From: Planctomycetota bacterium | Lineage (GTDB): Bacteria > Planctomycetota > Planctomycetia > Pirellulales > Pirellulaceae | Length of the DNA stretch: 41,087 nucleotides | Reading direction: 5' to 3' | Assembly: GCA_029259935.1 (NCBI GenBank) | Contig: JAJDEH010000264.1 | Location: forward strand, 1 to 41,087 | Part shown: piece by piece, positions 9,122 to 17,084 of the stretch | How positions within the stretch are numbered: the first letter of the stretch is position 1 | Layout: every line of letters begins with the position of its first letter | Made by a program: the position numbers and the translations under genes | Notes under the pieces: model-generated | The model's input: the letters and a program-made list of their open reading frames with translations, nothing else | Database searches by the model: none | What the model was told of the DNA's origin: nothing

Positions 9122-11454
9122 GCCGATTGTGTTGCCGTTTTGAATCGCCGGGTCGATGCGGACCCCCTCTAACTCGCCCTTGGCAAGGGGGAGAACCAGG
9201 TTCCCCTCCTTTACAAGCAGGGGCTAGGAGAGGTTCTTTCGCATCAACACCATTTATTGTGTGGCTGCTGGCGATTTTTGCGCCGATTTGTCTTCTCGGC
9301 GTATCGACTGCCCGGGCGGAAGAGTCGCCGCCCGCGCCTAGCTTCAACAACGTTCACATCGGCTTTGGCCAAGAATTCAAGCTCGGTTACTGGACGCCGG
9401 TGTGGGTTGACGTCGAAGGTGGAAGCGATGCCGTGCGAGGCGACTTGGAGATCGTGACTCAGGATGGCGACGGCGTGCAAACCTCGTTTCAGATGCTGGG
9501 CGAGGACCCGGTCGAAGTTGCGGCCGGATCCAAGGTCCGGCTCTTGCGATACGTCAAATTTGGACGCGGCGTCAGCTCCGCGTCCGTGCGTCTACGGGAC
9601 AAGACCAACGTGCTCGCGCAACAACCGTTGTCGTCGCTTACCAAGAGCCAAGCGGTGGATTCGAAGCGAGATCTGATTGTTTCCGTGGGTGCCGACGCGG
9701 GAGTTCAAGACGCGCTGAAAACACGGCGGCGGGCGGCGGGCGAACTCGAAAAGCTGACGGTCGTCGTTACCGACGCCGATCGGCTTCCAGATCATTGGCT
9801 CGGTTACGAAAGTGTGACGACGCTGGTGTTGCCAACCGGCGACGCGGATTTTATGGATTCGCTGAAGCCCGGGCAAATTCAAGCCATCGTGCGGTGGGTC
9901 GAAATGGGCGGGTTTCTCGTGATTTCGGTGGGTCGAAACGGCGAGCGGCTGCTGAAAGACGAAGGCCCTCTGACGGCATTCGTCCCCGGTCGATTGGATC
10001 GCGTCCGCGCCATGCGCAAGACCGACAACCTGGAAATGTTCGCCAGCGAAGAAGAGCAGCCACTCGACATTCTGGCCCAGGAGCACCCACTGCGGTTTAG
10101 TTCACTGGTCGACATTCGTGGCACGGTCGAAGCTTCGGAAGGACAGCCAGGGCAGGGGCCGACCGTGGTCCGGCGGCCGCTTGGTTTCGGCCAAGTGCTG
10201 TTCATCGCCGTCGATCTGGATGCTCCACCCGTATCTCAATGGAACGGCCGAGCGCGGCTGGTGGCCCGATTGATCTCGAACGAGCAAGAACAACGCGAGG
10301 ACCGGACAAGTCTTTTGGAGTCGGGCCAAGTCGTGCATGAAGGCTACGACGACATGGTCGGTCAATTGCGAACCGCGCTGGATCAATTCAACGGTGTCGC
10401 CGTGGTGGACTTCACAACCGTCGCCGCGCTGACAGTGATTTACATTCTGCTCATCGGCCCGGCGGACTATTTTCTGCTGAGGCGCTTCGTGCGACGGATG
10501 GAAATCACTTGGGTGACTTTTCCTTTAACGGTCGTCTTGTTCTGCACGGTGGCCGGATTCCTGGCATTCTCCACCAAGGGTCAGCAACTGCGGGTCAACC
10601 AAGTCGAACTCGTCGAGATCGATGCGGAAACCTCGTCCGTGCGGGGAACCGTGTGGGCGCATCTCTACAGTCCGCGCGCCGACCGCTATGACCTGTCGTT
10701 CCAGCCCGAATTATCGATGCCCTTCAAATCCCAAGGGTCAGTGCTGTCTTGGCAAGGGCTGCCTGGCGAAGGATTGGGTGGTTTGCAAAGTGGATCCGGG
10801 GCACAATTATTCAACCAGGTTTTCAGCGCATCGTACGCCGTCGACACGTGGCAAGACGGCCCCAACGGGTTCGAGACAGCCGTTAAGCAAATGCCGCTGC
10901 AGGTCTCGTCGACCAAGTCGCTATCGGCGCGCTGGTGGGGCAGGGTAGGGCAGGCCGTGAAAAGCGACTTATATCTTGATGAATATGATCGATTGCACGG
11001 CCAACTCACCAATCCGTTGGACGTCGACCTGATGGAGTGTGTCGTTTCGCACGGTACGTCGACCTATCGCTTGAACCGAAAACTCAATGCGGGCGAGACG
11101 ATCGATATCGACGGCGACGGCCTGCGCGAGCGATCGCTGGCCATGCATTTGACGCGACGCACGGTTGACGAATCCGCCAAACAGTGGGATCCCGCCGGCG
11201 GCGACATTCCCCGTATCTTGGAAGTTATGATGTTCTACTACACGGCGGGTGGCAGAACGTACACGAATCTCTCCAACCGCTATCAGCCGTACATCGACAT
11301 GAGCCGTCACTTGCCGCTCGACGTGGCGATTTTGACCGGTTGGACGCAGCAGCATCTCGGCCACCTAAAACGCGGCGACGAATCTCTAACCAATGACTAC
11401 GACCGGACGTGGACTTTTTATCGAATTGTGATGCCTGTTGAAAAAAGTCGCTGA
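9118..11454 (+). CDS. Membrane protein with GATase1-like domain, ABC-transporter associated
   Basis: A 778-aa envelope protein. After an odd Pro/Gly/Arg-rich start (residues 11-42, encoded by a palindromic repeat) comes a hydrophobic segment ending in ARAEE (about 44-67), probably the real signal or anchor. The periplasmic part has a beta-rich domain and a region from LPTGDADF to FLVISVGRNGERLL like the class I glutamine-amidotransferase-like fold seen in gliding-motility and ABC-associated proteins. Two membrane helices follow (about 434-454 and 465-485), then a large beta-rich C-terminal part. ATG 9118 overlaps the MazG stop (ATGA); GTG 9260 just inside the hydrophobic segment is an alternative start. 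The ABC ATPase lies 120 bases downstream, so this protein may partner it, which is inference. No catalytic triad is seen. Confidence 0.7.
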   Translation: MSRLCCRFESPGRCGPPLTRPWQGGEPGSPPLQAGARRGSFASTPFIVWLLAIFAPICLLGVSTARAEESPPAPSFNNVHIGFGQEFKLGYWTPVWVDVEGGSDAVRGDLEIVTQDGDGVQTSFQMLGEDPVEVAAGSKVRLLRYVKFGRGVSSASVRLRDKTNVLAQQPLSSLTKSQAVDSKRDLIVSVGADAGVQDALKTRRRAAGELEKLTVVVTDADRLPDHWLGYESVTTLVLPTGDADFMDSLKPGQIQAIVRWVEMGGFLVISVGRNGERLLKDEGPLTAFVPGRLDRVRAMRKTDNLEMFASEEEQPLDILAQEHPLRFSSLVDIRGTVEASEGQPGQGPTVVRRPLGFGQVLFIAVDLDAPPVSQWNGRARLVARLISNEQEQREDRTSLLESGQVVHEGYDDMVGQLRTALDQFNGVAVVDFTTVAALTVIYILLIGPADYFLLRRFVRRMEITWVTFPLTVVLFCTVAGFLAFSTKGQQLRVNQVELVEIDAETSSVRGTVWAHLYSPRADRYDLSFQPELSMPFKSQGSVLSWQGLPGEGLGGLQSGSGAQLFNQVFSASYAVDTWQDGPNGFETAVKQMPLQVSSTKSLSARWWGRVGQAVKSDLYLDEYDRLHGQLTNPLDVDLMECVVSHGTSTYRLNRKLNAGETIDIDGDGLRERSLAMHLTRRTVDESAKQWDPAGGDIPRILEVMMFYYTAGGRTYTNLSNRYQPYIDMSRHLPLDVAILTGWTQQHLGHLKRGDESLTNDYDRTWTFYRIVMPVEKSR
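9160..9237 (+). repeat. REP-like palindromic element inside the 5' end of a gene
   Basis: The stretch contains CCCTTGGCAAGGG (9177-9189, arms of five with GGC loop), then GAACC-A-GGTTC (about 9192-9202), and outer arms CCCCCTCTAACTCGCCC and GGGGCTAGGAGAGG that are roughly complementary. Such C-rich/G-rich nested palindromes are typical dispersed repeats in planctomycetes. It is read in frame as Pro/Gly/Arg-rich residues of the membrane protein starting at 9118. Confidence 0.55.
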
Positions 11455-11490
11455 TCGCTCCGCGATCATGGCGTTTTCGCCTTGTTCGCG

Positions 11491-11540
11491 CATCGTTTTC
11501 AACGGCATCGTCTTCAACGGCATCGTCTTCAACGGCATCG
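11491..11540 (+). repeat. 15-bp tandem repeat, three copies
   Basis: The unit catcgtcttcaacgg occurs three times in direct tandem (11491-11505 with one mismatch, 11506-11520, 11521-11535) followed by catcg. It lies in the 120 bases between the membrane protein gene and the ABC ATPase gene. Copy number could vary between strains. Confidence 0.85.
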
Positions 11541-11574
11541 CACAGCCCACCCCTCGGCAAGGAACCAAGCAACC

Positions 11575-12507
11575 GTGATTGAAGCGAACGACCTGACCAA
11601 GAAATACGGCGAGATGTTCGCCATTCAGGCCATCGAGTTAAAGCTGGACGAAGGCGATCTGTTCGGCTTTATCGGCCCTAACGGCGCGGGCAAAACGACC
11701 ACGATGCGAATTATCGCCACGTTGCTCGAACCGACCTGGGGCGAGGCCTACGTCTGCGGGCATTCGATCTACACCAAGCAACAAGACGTGCGGCGGCTGG
11801 TCGGCTACATGCCGGATTTCTTCGGCGTCTACGACGACATGAAGGTCATCGAATACTTGGAGTTCTTCGCGGCCGCCTATCGCATCAACGGCGAAGCGCG
11901 CCGCAAGCGGTGCAACGAAATGCTGGAGATCGTCGATCTCGACTTCAAACGCGATGCCTTCGCCAACACGTTATCGCGCGGACAAACTCAACGCCTGGGA
12001 CTGGCCCGCACGCTGCTGCACGACCCTCAAGTCTTGTTGCTCGACGAACCGCTCAGCGGCCTCGACCCGCGAGCCCGCATCGAAATGCGGAACCTGCTCC
12101 GCCGCCTCGGCGAAATGGGCAAGACGATCATCGTCTCTAGCCACATTTTGCCGGAACTAGCCGACATCTGTAACAAGATCGGCATCATCGACCGCGGAGT
12201 CATGTCGGTGAACGCGTCGGTAGCCGACGTGATGAAGCAAGTTCGCGAGCGAACCGTCCTGCACATTCGAGTCGCCGGCGACATGGACGCCGCGGCCAAG
12301 TTCACCGAGACTCACAATTTAGTAGACGCAGTCGAAGTCAACGACGGCCGAATCATCGTCACGCTCAACGAGGGCGTCGAGGATTATGCGGAACTTAATT
12401 CCGAACTGGTCGCGGCCGGCCACAAGATAAAATTCTTCGGCGAAGAAGAAGTCAGCCTGGAAGCAGCTTTCATGACGCTGACCAAAGGAGTGGGGGCGAA
12501 GATCTAG
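11575..12507 (+). CDS. ABC transporter ATP-binding protein
   Basis: A 310-aa ABC ATPase. Walker A is GPNGAGKTT (residues 34-42), the signature is LSRGQ in place of LSGGQ, Walker B plus D-loop is VLLLDEPLSGLDP, and SSH is the switch His. The order and a C-terminal domain of about 80 residues resemble the GldA/NatA/CcmA-like exporters of the ABC-2 type. It should power transport through a membrane partner, yet no ABC-2 permease gene lies next to it; the membrane protein gene upstream (9118-11454) is the nearest candidate partner. GTG 11575 is chosen because the domain starts at once (IEANDLTKKYG) and AAGGAA lies at 11559-11564; the frame stays open upstream through a 15-bp tandem repeat. It is the last gene of the run starting at 5934. 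Confidence 0.9.
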   Translation: MIEANDLTKKYGEMFAIQAIELKLDEGDLFGFIGPNGAGKTTTMRIIATLLEPTWGEAYVCGHSIYTKQQDVRRLVGYMPDFFGVYDDMKVIEYLEFFAAAYRINGEARRKRCNEMLEIVDLDFKRDAFANTLSRGQTQRLGLARTLLHDPQVLLLDEPLSGLDPRARIEMRNLLRRLGEMGKTIIVSSHILPELADICNKIGIIDRGVMSVNASVADVMKQVRERTVLHIRVAGDMDAAAKFTETHNLVDAVEVNDGRIIVTLNEGVEDYAELNSELVAAGHKIKFFGEEEVSLEAAFMTLTKGVGAKI

Positions 12508-12635
12508 CAGGCCGAACCGTCGAGCAGTGTCAGTTTAGTTGCGTTGGCTTGATCTCAAACGCCGAATTCGACCGAAAGAAACACACGTCGAATTCCATGA
12601 AGAAATTGACTTGCCCTAGTATTACCGGCACCTGA

Positions 12636-12953
12636 TTATTTCGGGATCCACGCAAAAGCCAATCGGACCGGAGCGAAATGACCGACAGTCGCGGTTAAAA
12701 GAATTGCGCGTGCATCGGAATGCGCTAGGTTGCCGGCCAATTGCACGGGAATGGCCTGCTGCTCCCAAACCGCGCCCAGTTGGGTGCCGACGTCGTATGG
12801 CAACACGCTGAGCGCCGCCCCGCTATCGACCAATGCGGAAACGGAAACGCTGTTGCCATCTAGTTTGAGTTCGAGCGGTGCATACGGAAGGGCGCTTGCC
12901 GCGCCAAGTGACGGGTCGACTTCGACGTAGGAAAATCGTTGAGCTTTGGCCAT
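12636..12953 (-). CDS. Retropepsin-like aspartic protease, small single-domain
   Basis: A 105-aa protein with one aspartic protease motif ALVDSGAALSVLP (Asp 43, Ser 44, Gly 45), preceded by beta-strands and followed by a second hydrophobic strand pair ending in VGHFAPVRLAFAW. One motif in about 100 residues is the hallmark of clan AA retropepsin-like proteases, which act as homodimers. The usual DTG is here DSG, which is allowed in the clan. Its ATG overlaps the stop of the upstream gene by one base (TGATG), so the two are translationally coupled. I recall the same two-gene arrangement in cyanobacteria, with no known substrate. No signal peptide, so a cytoplasmic enzyme. Confidence 0.75.
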   Translation of the reverse strand: MAKAQRFSYVEVDPSLGAASALPYAPLELKLDGNSVSVSALVDSGAALSVLPYDVGTQLGAVWEQQAIPVQLAGNLAHSDARAILLTATVGHFAPVRLAFAWIPK

Positions 12954-13165
12954 CAGGACGCAGGTTTTTCATCATTGAGCACGTTCAGCAATGTGGCAGC
13001 GCCTTGGAACGACTCATGGGGCGACCAAATCGGGATCGTCTTGTCAGCCAAGTCAAGTGCGATTCCCTCGTCGCGAGCGACATCGGCGGCGAGTAGTTGA
13101 ATCAGACGCAGCTTGTCGGCACGTGGCAGCGACTGAATCTTCGGCAGCATTTCAGAGAGTGTCAT
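12953..13165 (-). CDS. Small helical protein coupled to the aspartic protease
   Basis: A 70-aa protein (MTLSEMLPKIQSLPRAD...) with an N-terminal amphipathic helical half (residues 1-40) and a second half containing IPIWSPHESFQGAATLLNVL. It shares its stop with the start of the aspartic protease gene (TGATG). The first half resembles the small Leu/Arg-rich proteins that often precede toxins or proteases ('addiction module component'-like), but I cannot show DNA binding. In relatives I remember from cyanobacteria the I/YPIWSPY/HxxxxAA motif is conserved, which argues for a real protein whose job depends on the protease. It could be the protease's substrate, inhibitor or antitoxin. The ATG at 13165 has a weak GGTGA site. 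Confidence 0.65.
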   Translation of the reverse strand: MTLSEMLPKIQSLPRADKLRLIQLLAADVARDEGIALDLADKTIPIWSPHESFQGAATLLNVLNDEKPAS

Positions 13166-13486
13166 GGTTTCACCGGATGTACCTGGAACGCAGAAGTCAT
13201 CCTAGTCAAGTCTTCGCCCCTTCTTGCAAGGCCCCACGCCATCATTATCTCATCAACCGCGACATTGTAAACGTGAGTTTGAATCCCAGAAGATGAAATC
13301 GCTCCTTCTGCCCTGTTGGTGTCTGCTCCCACGTTCGTGGAAAAGTGATGTCAAAAACATTTGCATTCGTTGATGTAAATTGCTAGGATGATCACACTGC
13401 CGCTAGTCGCGTTGTAAGGGGCCGACTGGCGTGCCTATTCTCTATGAGGCGTTTCTATACGTCACGGATTCCGAGAGGGGAAAATC
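13166..13486. other. Intergenic region with a candidate promoter
   Basis: This 321-base stretch separates the minus-strand protease pair from the plus-strand HEAT-Hint gene. Apart from the candidate promoter at 13361-13389 and the ribosome site GAGAGGGG just before the start at 13487, I see no gene or clear repeat in it. It should also hold the promoter of the minus-strand pair, which I could not identify. Confidence 0.5.
13361..13389 (+). promoter_or_regulatory. Candidate sigma-70-like promoter
   Basis: TTGCAT (13361-13366), a 17-base spacer and TAGGAT (13384-13389) fit the -35/-10 layout upstream of the HEAT-Hint gene, about 97 bases before its start. The hexamers match the consensus only partly. 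Confidence 0.35.
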
Positions 13487-15262
13487 ATGAGAGTTGTTGT
13501 TTTTGCGCGATGCTGCGCGCTCGTCGGATTTGTCGGTTCACTGGTTTTGTTTTGCGGCGGTGTCATGGCGGTTGAGCGATCGCACCCGGCGCAACAGTTG
13601 GTCGAGAAAGCGTTGTCCCGTGAAATCAAGGGATTGGGTTCCGAACGCGACAAACTTCTTCGCCAAGCGTTGCAAGTGTCGCCAACTTACGCTCCGGCCA
13701 AATGGCATCAAGGGATGGTTCAAGTCAAAGGCCGCTGGATGAAGGCGGAGGCTGTTCCTGGCCAGTTGGGTGGCAGCCGTTGGCTGGCTGCGTATCAAAA
13801 TGCGCGCAAGGAAGCTCCCAATACCGCGGCCGGCCAACTGGCGCTCGCCAATTGGTGCCGCGACCACAAATTGCCCGACCAAGAGCGAGCCCACCTGACC
13901 CAGATCCTGGAACACGATCCCGACAACACCACGGCGCTGGCTCGCCTGGGCTTTCGGCAGATTGACGGCCGCTGGGTCGCGCTGCGGGAACTTCGCCAGA
14001 CCAAGCAACAGCAGCAACAATCACGGCAAGCACTCTTGCAATGGCAACCAGCCGTTAGAAAAATCGTCACCGGGTTGAACCATCGCAAACAACGTCAACA
14101 GCAGATTGCCCTGCGGCAACTCCGCAAGATCGACGATCCCGCGGCGATTCCCGCTCTGGAACAAGCGATCGCCGACAGCGATCCGTTGGTCTCGATCCTC
14201 TTGGTCGGAGTGCTGGACAAGTTTCGCGAAAACGAGGCCGCTCAGGCGCTGGCCCGGCAGTCCATCTTTTCCGCGGATGCCGAGGTGCGCGCGGCCGCGG
14301 CCAAGTTGCTCCGTTCGCGGGACCGCGATGCCTACGTTCCGCTCATGCTGGCCGCGATGCAGACGCCCATTACGACTCGAACCTTGTCCTATCAGAAGGC
14401 GGGCTTCACCGTCTTCCTGCACAGCATGACGCACGAAGACCAGACCGAGCGCAAGGAAGTCGTCCTCCAGTCGCTGCGCGCTGACTCGCGGAAAACGGAA
14501 GACGTGCAGCAGCAGAACGGCAAGACCCAAGCCATCAACGAGCGCGTCACGCAGGCCTTGAATATTGCCACCGAGCAAGCGCTGCCGGCCGAACCAAAGA
14601 AATGGTGGAGTTGGTGGAACGACGAGAATGAGATCTTCGTGGAAGGTGAGAAGCCGTTGTACGCCATCGGCAACACCGAGCAACTGGCCCGCGTCGACCG
14701 AGCACGCGAACTGGAAGAAGCGGCGCGCCGATCCGAGCAACAGCGTCAAGCGAATCTACAACGTGCACTTCAACGGCCAGGCTCGTCATCGTCAAGTTCC
14801 CAGCGGCGTCGAGATTGCTTGGCGGCCGGAACACCCGTGTGGACCTTGGCGGGACCGATCGCCGTCGAGAAAATCCAACCGGGCGACATGGTCTTATCGC
14901 AAGACGTGGAAACGGGCGAACTGGCGTACAAGCCGGTGCTGCAAACCACGATCCGCCCCACGTCGAAACTGATCCACATCGAGGCCGACAACGACACGAT
15001 TCAAGCCAGCGGCGGACACCCGTTTTGGATTTCCGGCAAGGGTTGGATCAAGGCCCGCGATCTCAAGCCCGGCATGGAACTGCACTGCGTCAACGGCACG
15101 GTTCGCATCGGCGACGTCGGCGACGGGCGCCAAGAGCAGACCTACAACCTGATCGTGGCGGACTTTGGCACCTACTTCATCGGAGAATCAAAAATCCTCA
15201 ACCACGACAACACGATCCGCCAGGCCACCAACGCCATCGTGCCGGGATTGATCGAGTACTAG
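13487..15262 (+). CDS. Exported HEAT-repeat protein with C-terminal Hint domain
   Basis: A 591-aa protein: signal peptide (about 1-29), TPR/HEAT-like helical repeats (about 30-310; for example DPAAIPALEQAIADSDPL), a Gln/Arg-rich helical linker with a Ser run (about 420-438), and a Hint domain from Cys 444 (CLAAGTPVWT) to about 575. The Hint block shows the nucleophile Cys 444, the GGHPFW motif with the block-B-type His, and the end motif LNHDN (His 573, Asn 575). Hint domains (inteins, hedgehog, pretoxin-HINT) perform N-S acyl shift and self-cleavage. Here only 16 residues follow, so there is no C-extein or toxin to release. GAGAGGGG precedes the ATG. A strong terminator follows, so it is transcribed alone. 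Export plus self-processing suggests release or lipid/protein attachment of the N-terminal part; this is inference. Confidence 0.85.
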   Translation: MRVVVFARCCALVGFVGSLVLFCGGVMAVERSHPAQQLVEKALSREIKGLGSERDKLLRQALQVSPTYAPAKWHQGMVQVKGRWMKAEAVPGQLGGSRWLAAYQNARKEAPNTAAGQLALANWCRDHKLPDQERAHLTQILEHDPDNTTALARLGFRQIDGRWVALRELRQTKQQQQQSRQALLQWQPAVRKIVTGLNHRKQRQQQIALRQLRKIDDPAAIPALEQAIADSDPLVSILLVGVLDKFRENEAAQALARQSIFSADAEVRAAAAKLLRSRDRDAYVPLMLAAMQTPITTRTLSYQKAGFTVFLHSMTHEDQTERKEVVLQSLRADSRKTEDVQQQNGKTQAINERVTQALNIATEQALPAEPKKWWSWWNDENEIFVEGEKPLYAIGNTEQLARVDRARELEEAARRSEQQRQANLQRALQRPGSSSSSSQRRRDCLAAGTPVWTLAGPIAVEKIQPGDMVLSQDVETGELAYKPVLQTTIRPTSKLIHIEADNDTIQASGGHPFWISGKGWIKARDLKPGMELHCVNGTVRIGDVGDGRQEQTYNLIVADFGTYFIGESKILNHDNTIRQATNAIVPGLIEY

Positions 15263-15295
15263 CTGGTGCCAGCTATCCGGAAAGAAGAACTCCTC

Positions 15296-15323
15296 GGCGT
15301 GGGCATTGTGCTCACGCCTTTTT
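15296..15323 (+). terminator. Rho-independent terminator after the HEAT-Hint gene
   Basis: GGCGTGGGCA (15296-15305), a loop TTG and TGCTCACGCC (15309-15318) form a ten-pair stem (one G-T pair) followed by TTTTT (15319-15323). It is 34 bases after the stop codon. Confidence 0.85.
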
Positions 15324-15451
15324 CTGTTTGTTACCTGTCCAAAGCGCGGGGTAGTCTAACGCACGAGTGTGAATATCGAATATCGAACACGGAATGTCGA
15401 AGGATGAATGAAAGAGAAGAATGACACTGCAACGATCAAGCAGCGGTGTCA

Positions 15452-15660
15452 AAGCCGTGAAAACGGTGGCAGCATGTAACTGCGGGTGTCAGCCCGCAGC
15501 TACATGACGGATCCTTCGTCAAGCCGCGATAGCGGCGACAGTGGTTCCGCATAGTGCCACAACTCGATGCGCTGTCGCCGCTTTCGCGGCTCGGTTTTCC
15601 ACGGCCAACTTTCCGCCGGCTGACACCGGCGGCTACATGCTATCGCCGTTTCACGGCTCT
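15452..15660. repeat. Nested palindromic element, about 210 bp
   Basis: Outer arms AGCCGTGAAAACGGTGGCAG (from 15453) and CTATCGCCGTTTCACGGCT (15639-15657) are inverted copies. Inside lie two small hairpins (GCGGG-TGTCAG-CCCGC, 15482-15497; GCCGG-CTGACA-CCGGC, about 15616-15630), themselves inverted copies of each other, and a central pair AGCCGCGATAGCGGCGACAG (15522-15541) / CTGTCGCCGCTTTCGCGGCT (15572-15591). The whole can fold into one long structure. It has no coding capacity and looks like a MITE- or REP-type element. It fills most of the 500-base gap 15263-15764; the rest shows nothing else but the terminator. Confidence 0.75.
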
Positions 15661-15764
15661 TGAGTCATACTCAATTGGTGCATGAAGCACGGCATCCGAC
15701 AGCGGATAGACGCTTGGCGTGATGGGTTTATTTAAACTCTAGACTCGGTGATCGGGAAAAATCA

Positions 15765-16277
15765 ATGACGCACTGGATGCAGCAAATCCGCGTCCCACTA
15801 TCTTCCGGGGCGATCCGATTGTCCGTCGTTATCTTGTCCATTGTGATTTATCTTGTGTCGCTTTTTCTTCCGGCGTTCGTGGTGCGATTTCCCGATATAG
15901 CGGGCGATCCGCTTGGTTGGGAGTGTTTGCTATTTGGCTGGGGTAATCTGTTTGAACTACAGCCAGCTTGGTTGGCAAATCCCTTGCTGTTCATCGCGCT
16001 CTTTCTTATTGCTAAGCGGCGGACTGACGTGAGCGTGATACTGCTGGCGGTGGCCATTGTTGCGGCATTTTTTTCTCTTCGAGTGGACGAAGTACTCCGT
16101 CCCGCTCGAATGCGTACCGTAGAAGCAATGGGAACGGGCTTTTACGTTTGGTTGACGAGCCTAATCGTTCCGGCTGCCTATGCGTTGCTCATCGGCGGCG
16201 TTGATCGCCATCAAAGACTGCAGCAGGGAGAGTCAGAACTGGCCAAAGGGCGAAGCCCCTCCGCCAAAAGTGGATGA
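15765..16277 (+). CDS. Integral membrane protein, unknown function
   Basis: A 170-aa protein with four probable membrane helices (about residues 17-39, 70-83, 89-105 and 127-146), a conserved-looking FPDIAGDPLGWECLLFGW loop between helices 1 and 2, and a charged C-terminal tail. I remember similar 'YxxGWxxLLxGW' loops in unnamed small membrane proteins of planctomycetes and other bacteria, but no function. ATG 15765 follows GGGAAA at 15754-15759. It is on the same strand as the next two small membrane protein genes, spaced by about 190 bases and more, so cotranscription is uncertain. Confidence 0.65.
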   Translation: MTHWMQQIRVPLSSGAIRLSVVILSIVIYLVSLFLPAFVVRFPDIAGDPLGWECLLFGWGNLFELQPAWLANPLLFIALFLIAKRRTDVSVILLAVAIVAAFFSLRVDEVLRPARMRTVEAMGTGFYVWLTSLIVPAAYALLIGGVDRHQRLQQGESELAKGRSPSAKSG

Positions 16278-16470
16278 ATCACTCTTTCCGTTTGCAGCCA
16301 ATCGACGTGCGCCTTGCTGAAGGCCCTATTCACTTGCCGCATAGGCTTAGTTGGCGCGAGACGCGGAGTTTTGAGAATCCATCGCGCGGGCGGGCCACTT
16401 GATAAAATGGAAAGCCGTCAAGCCAAACAGGGCCGAGCGCGGAGGCCTGCCCGCCGTCCAAGAGAAGACC

Positions 16471-16854
16471 ATGCCACGCAATCGTTATTCGTTAGCGGAT
16501 GTCTTTCGTGTTTTCATTTTATTGGGAACGCTATTCGCCGCGATCGCCAACTTTTGGCACGGTGGTTACAGCGTGGCGCAAGTGGCGATTTGTGGCTTGG
16601 GAATTGGATTCAATAGGACTCCGCCCTGGGCCGCCGCGGGTGGATCGTCGCGTCTATTTCGCATTTACCTCTCGCTAGAGTCCATCGGCATGGCGGCGGC
16701 TGGCACGGTTTGTGCGATCGCCCTAACGGAGGCGTTCTTTGGAGGGTCATTCGGCCTTCCCGGTCGAACCCGGACGATGTTCGGGGATGTAATTCTTCCC
16801 TTCCTGGGTGCCTGCGCTTCGCTAAAGGTCCCCTTGGCCAGACGCCTGTTTTGA
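16471..16854 (+). CDS. Small membrane protein, unknown function
   Basis: A 127-aa protein beginning MPRNRYSLADVFRVFILLG with three or four hydrophobic segments (about residues 11-30, 33-46, 65-88 and 105-120) separated by Gly/Arg-rich loops. No recognisable motif. ATG 16471 is preferred over the upstream in-frame ATG at 16399 because a purine-rich AGAGAAG stretch precedes it and the upstream residues are low-complexity Arg/Ala. The region 16278-16470 upstream contains no other gene. Coding status is fairly likely because of the consistent hydrophobic pattern, but it is short. Confidence 0.5.
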   Translation: MPRNRYSLADVFRVFILLGTLFAAIANFWHGGYSVAQVAICGLGIGFNRTPPWAAAGGSSRLFRIYLSLESIGMAAAGTVCAIALTEAFFGGSFGLPGRTRTMFGDVILPFLGACASLKVPLARRLF

Positions 16855-16877
16855 CGTTTCTGCTTCATTGCGGCGAG

Positions 16878-17084
16878 TTATGGCGTTCGCCCCATCTCGA
16901 ATTCCATTCCTTCAAAGATCACGGGGATTGGTTTCTCACGCTCCACTTGGTAACCGCGCTCCGCCAGTTTTCGTTGAAGAATCACGGTGTAAATAGACTC
17001 CAGAAGACCAGGCCCCAGCGCCATGTGAAGCTGCATGGAAGCGTCGACCACATCGGTTGCGATCTTTTCCAAATCTTCATTCAT
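16878..17084 (-). pseudogene. Truncated GxxExxY gene (left copy)
   Basis: The first 66 residues (MNEDLEKIATDVVDASMQLH..., with the motif GLLESIY) are almost identical to the full-length GxxExxY gene at 18181-18558. At MEFEMG the similarity stops and the frame runs on three odd codons into a TAA at 16878. The lost part holds the Asp and Glu-x-Lys residues of the nuclease-like core, so this copy cannot be active. The break coincides with the edge of a 350-bp duplication. Confidence 0.85.

Noticed and set aside
11482..11574. N-terminal extension of the ABC ATPase through the 15-bp repeats
   Set aside because: The residues (HRFQRHRLQRHR) are repeat-derived and the domain begins directly after GTG 11575 with its own ribosome site.
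14021..14749. 242-codon minus-strand frame inside the HEAT-Hint gene
   Set aside because: Antisense to a gene with signal peptide, HEAT repeats and Hint motifs; no start context and no family resemblance.
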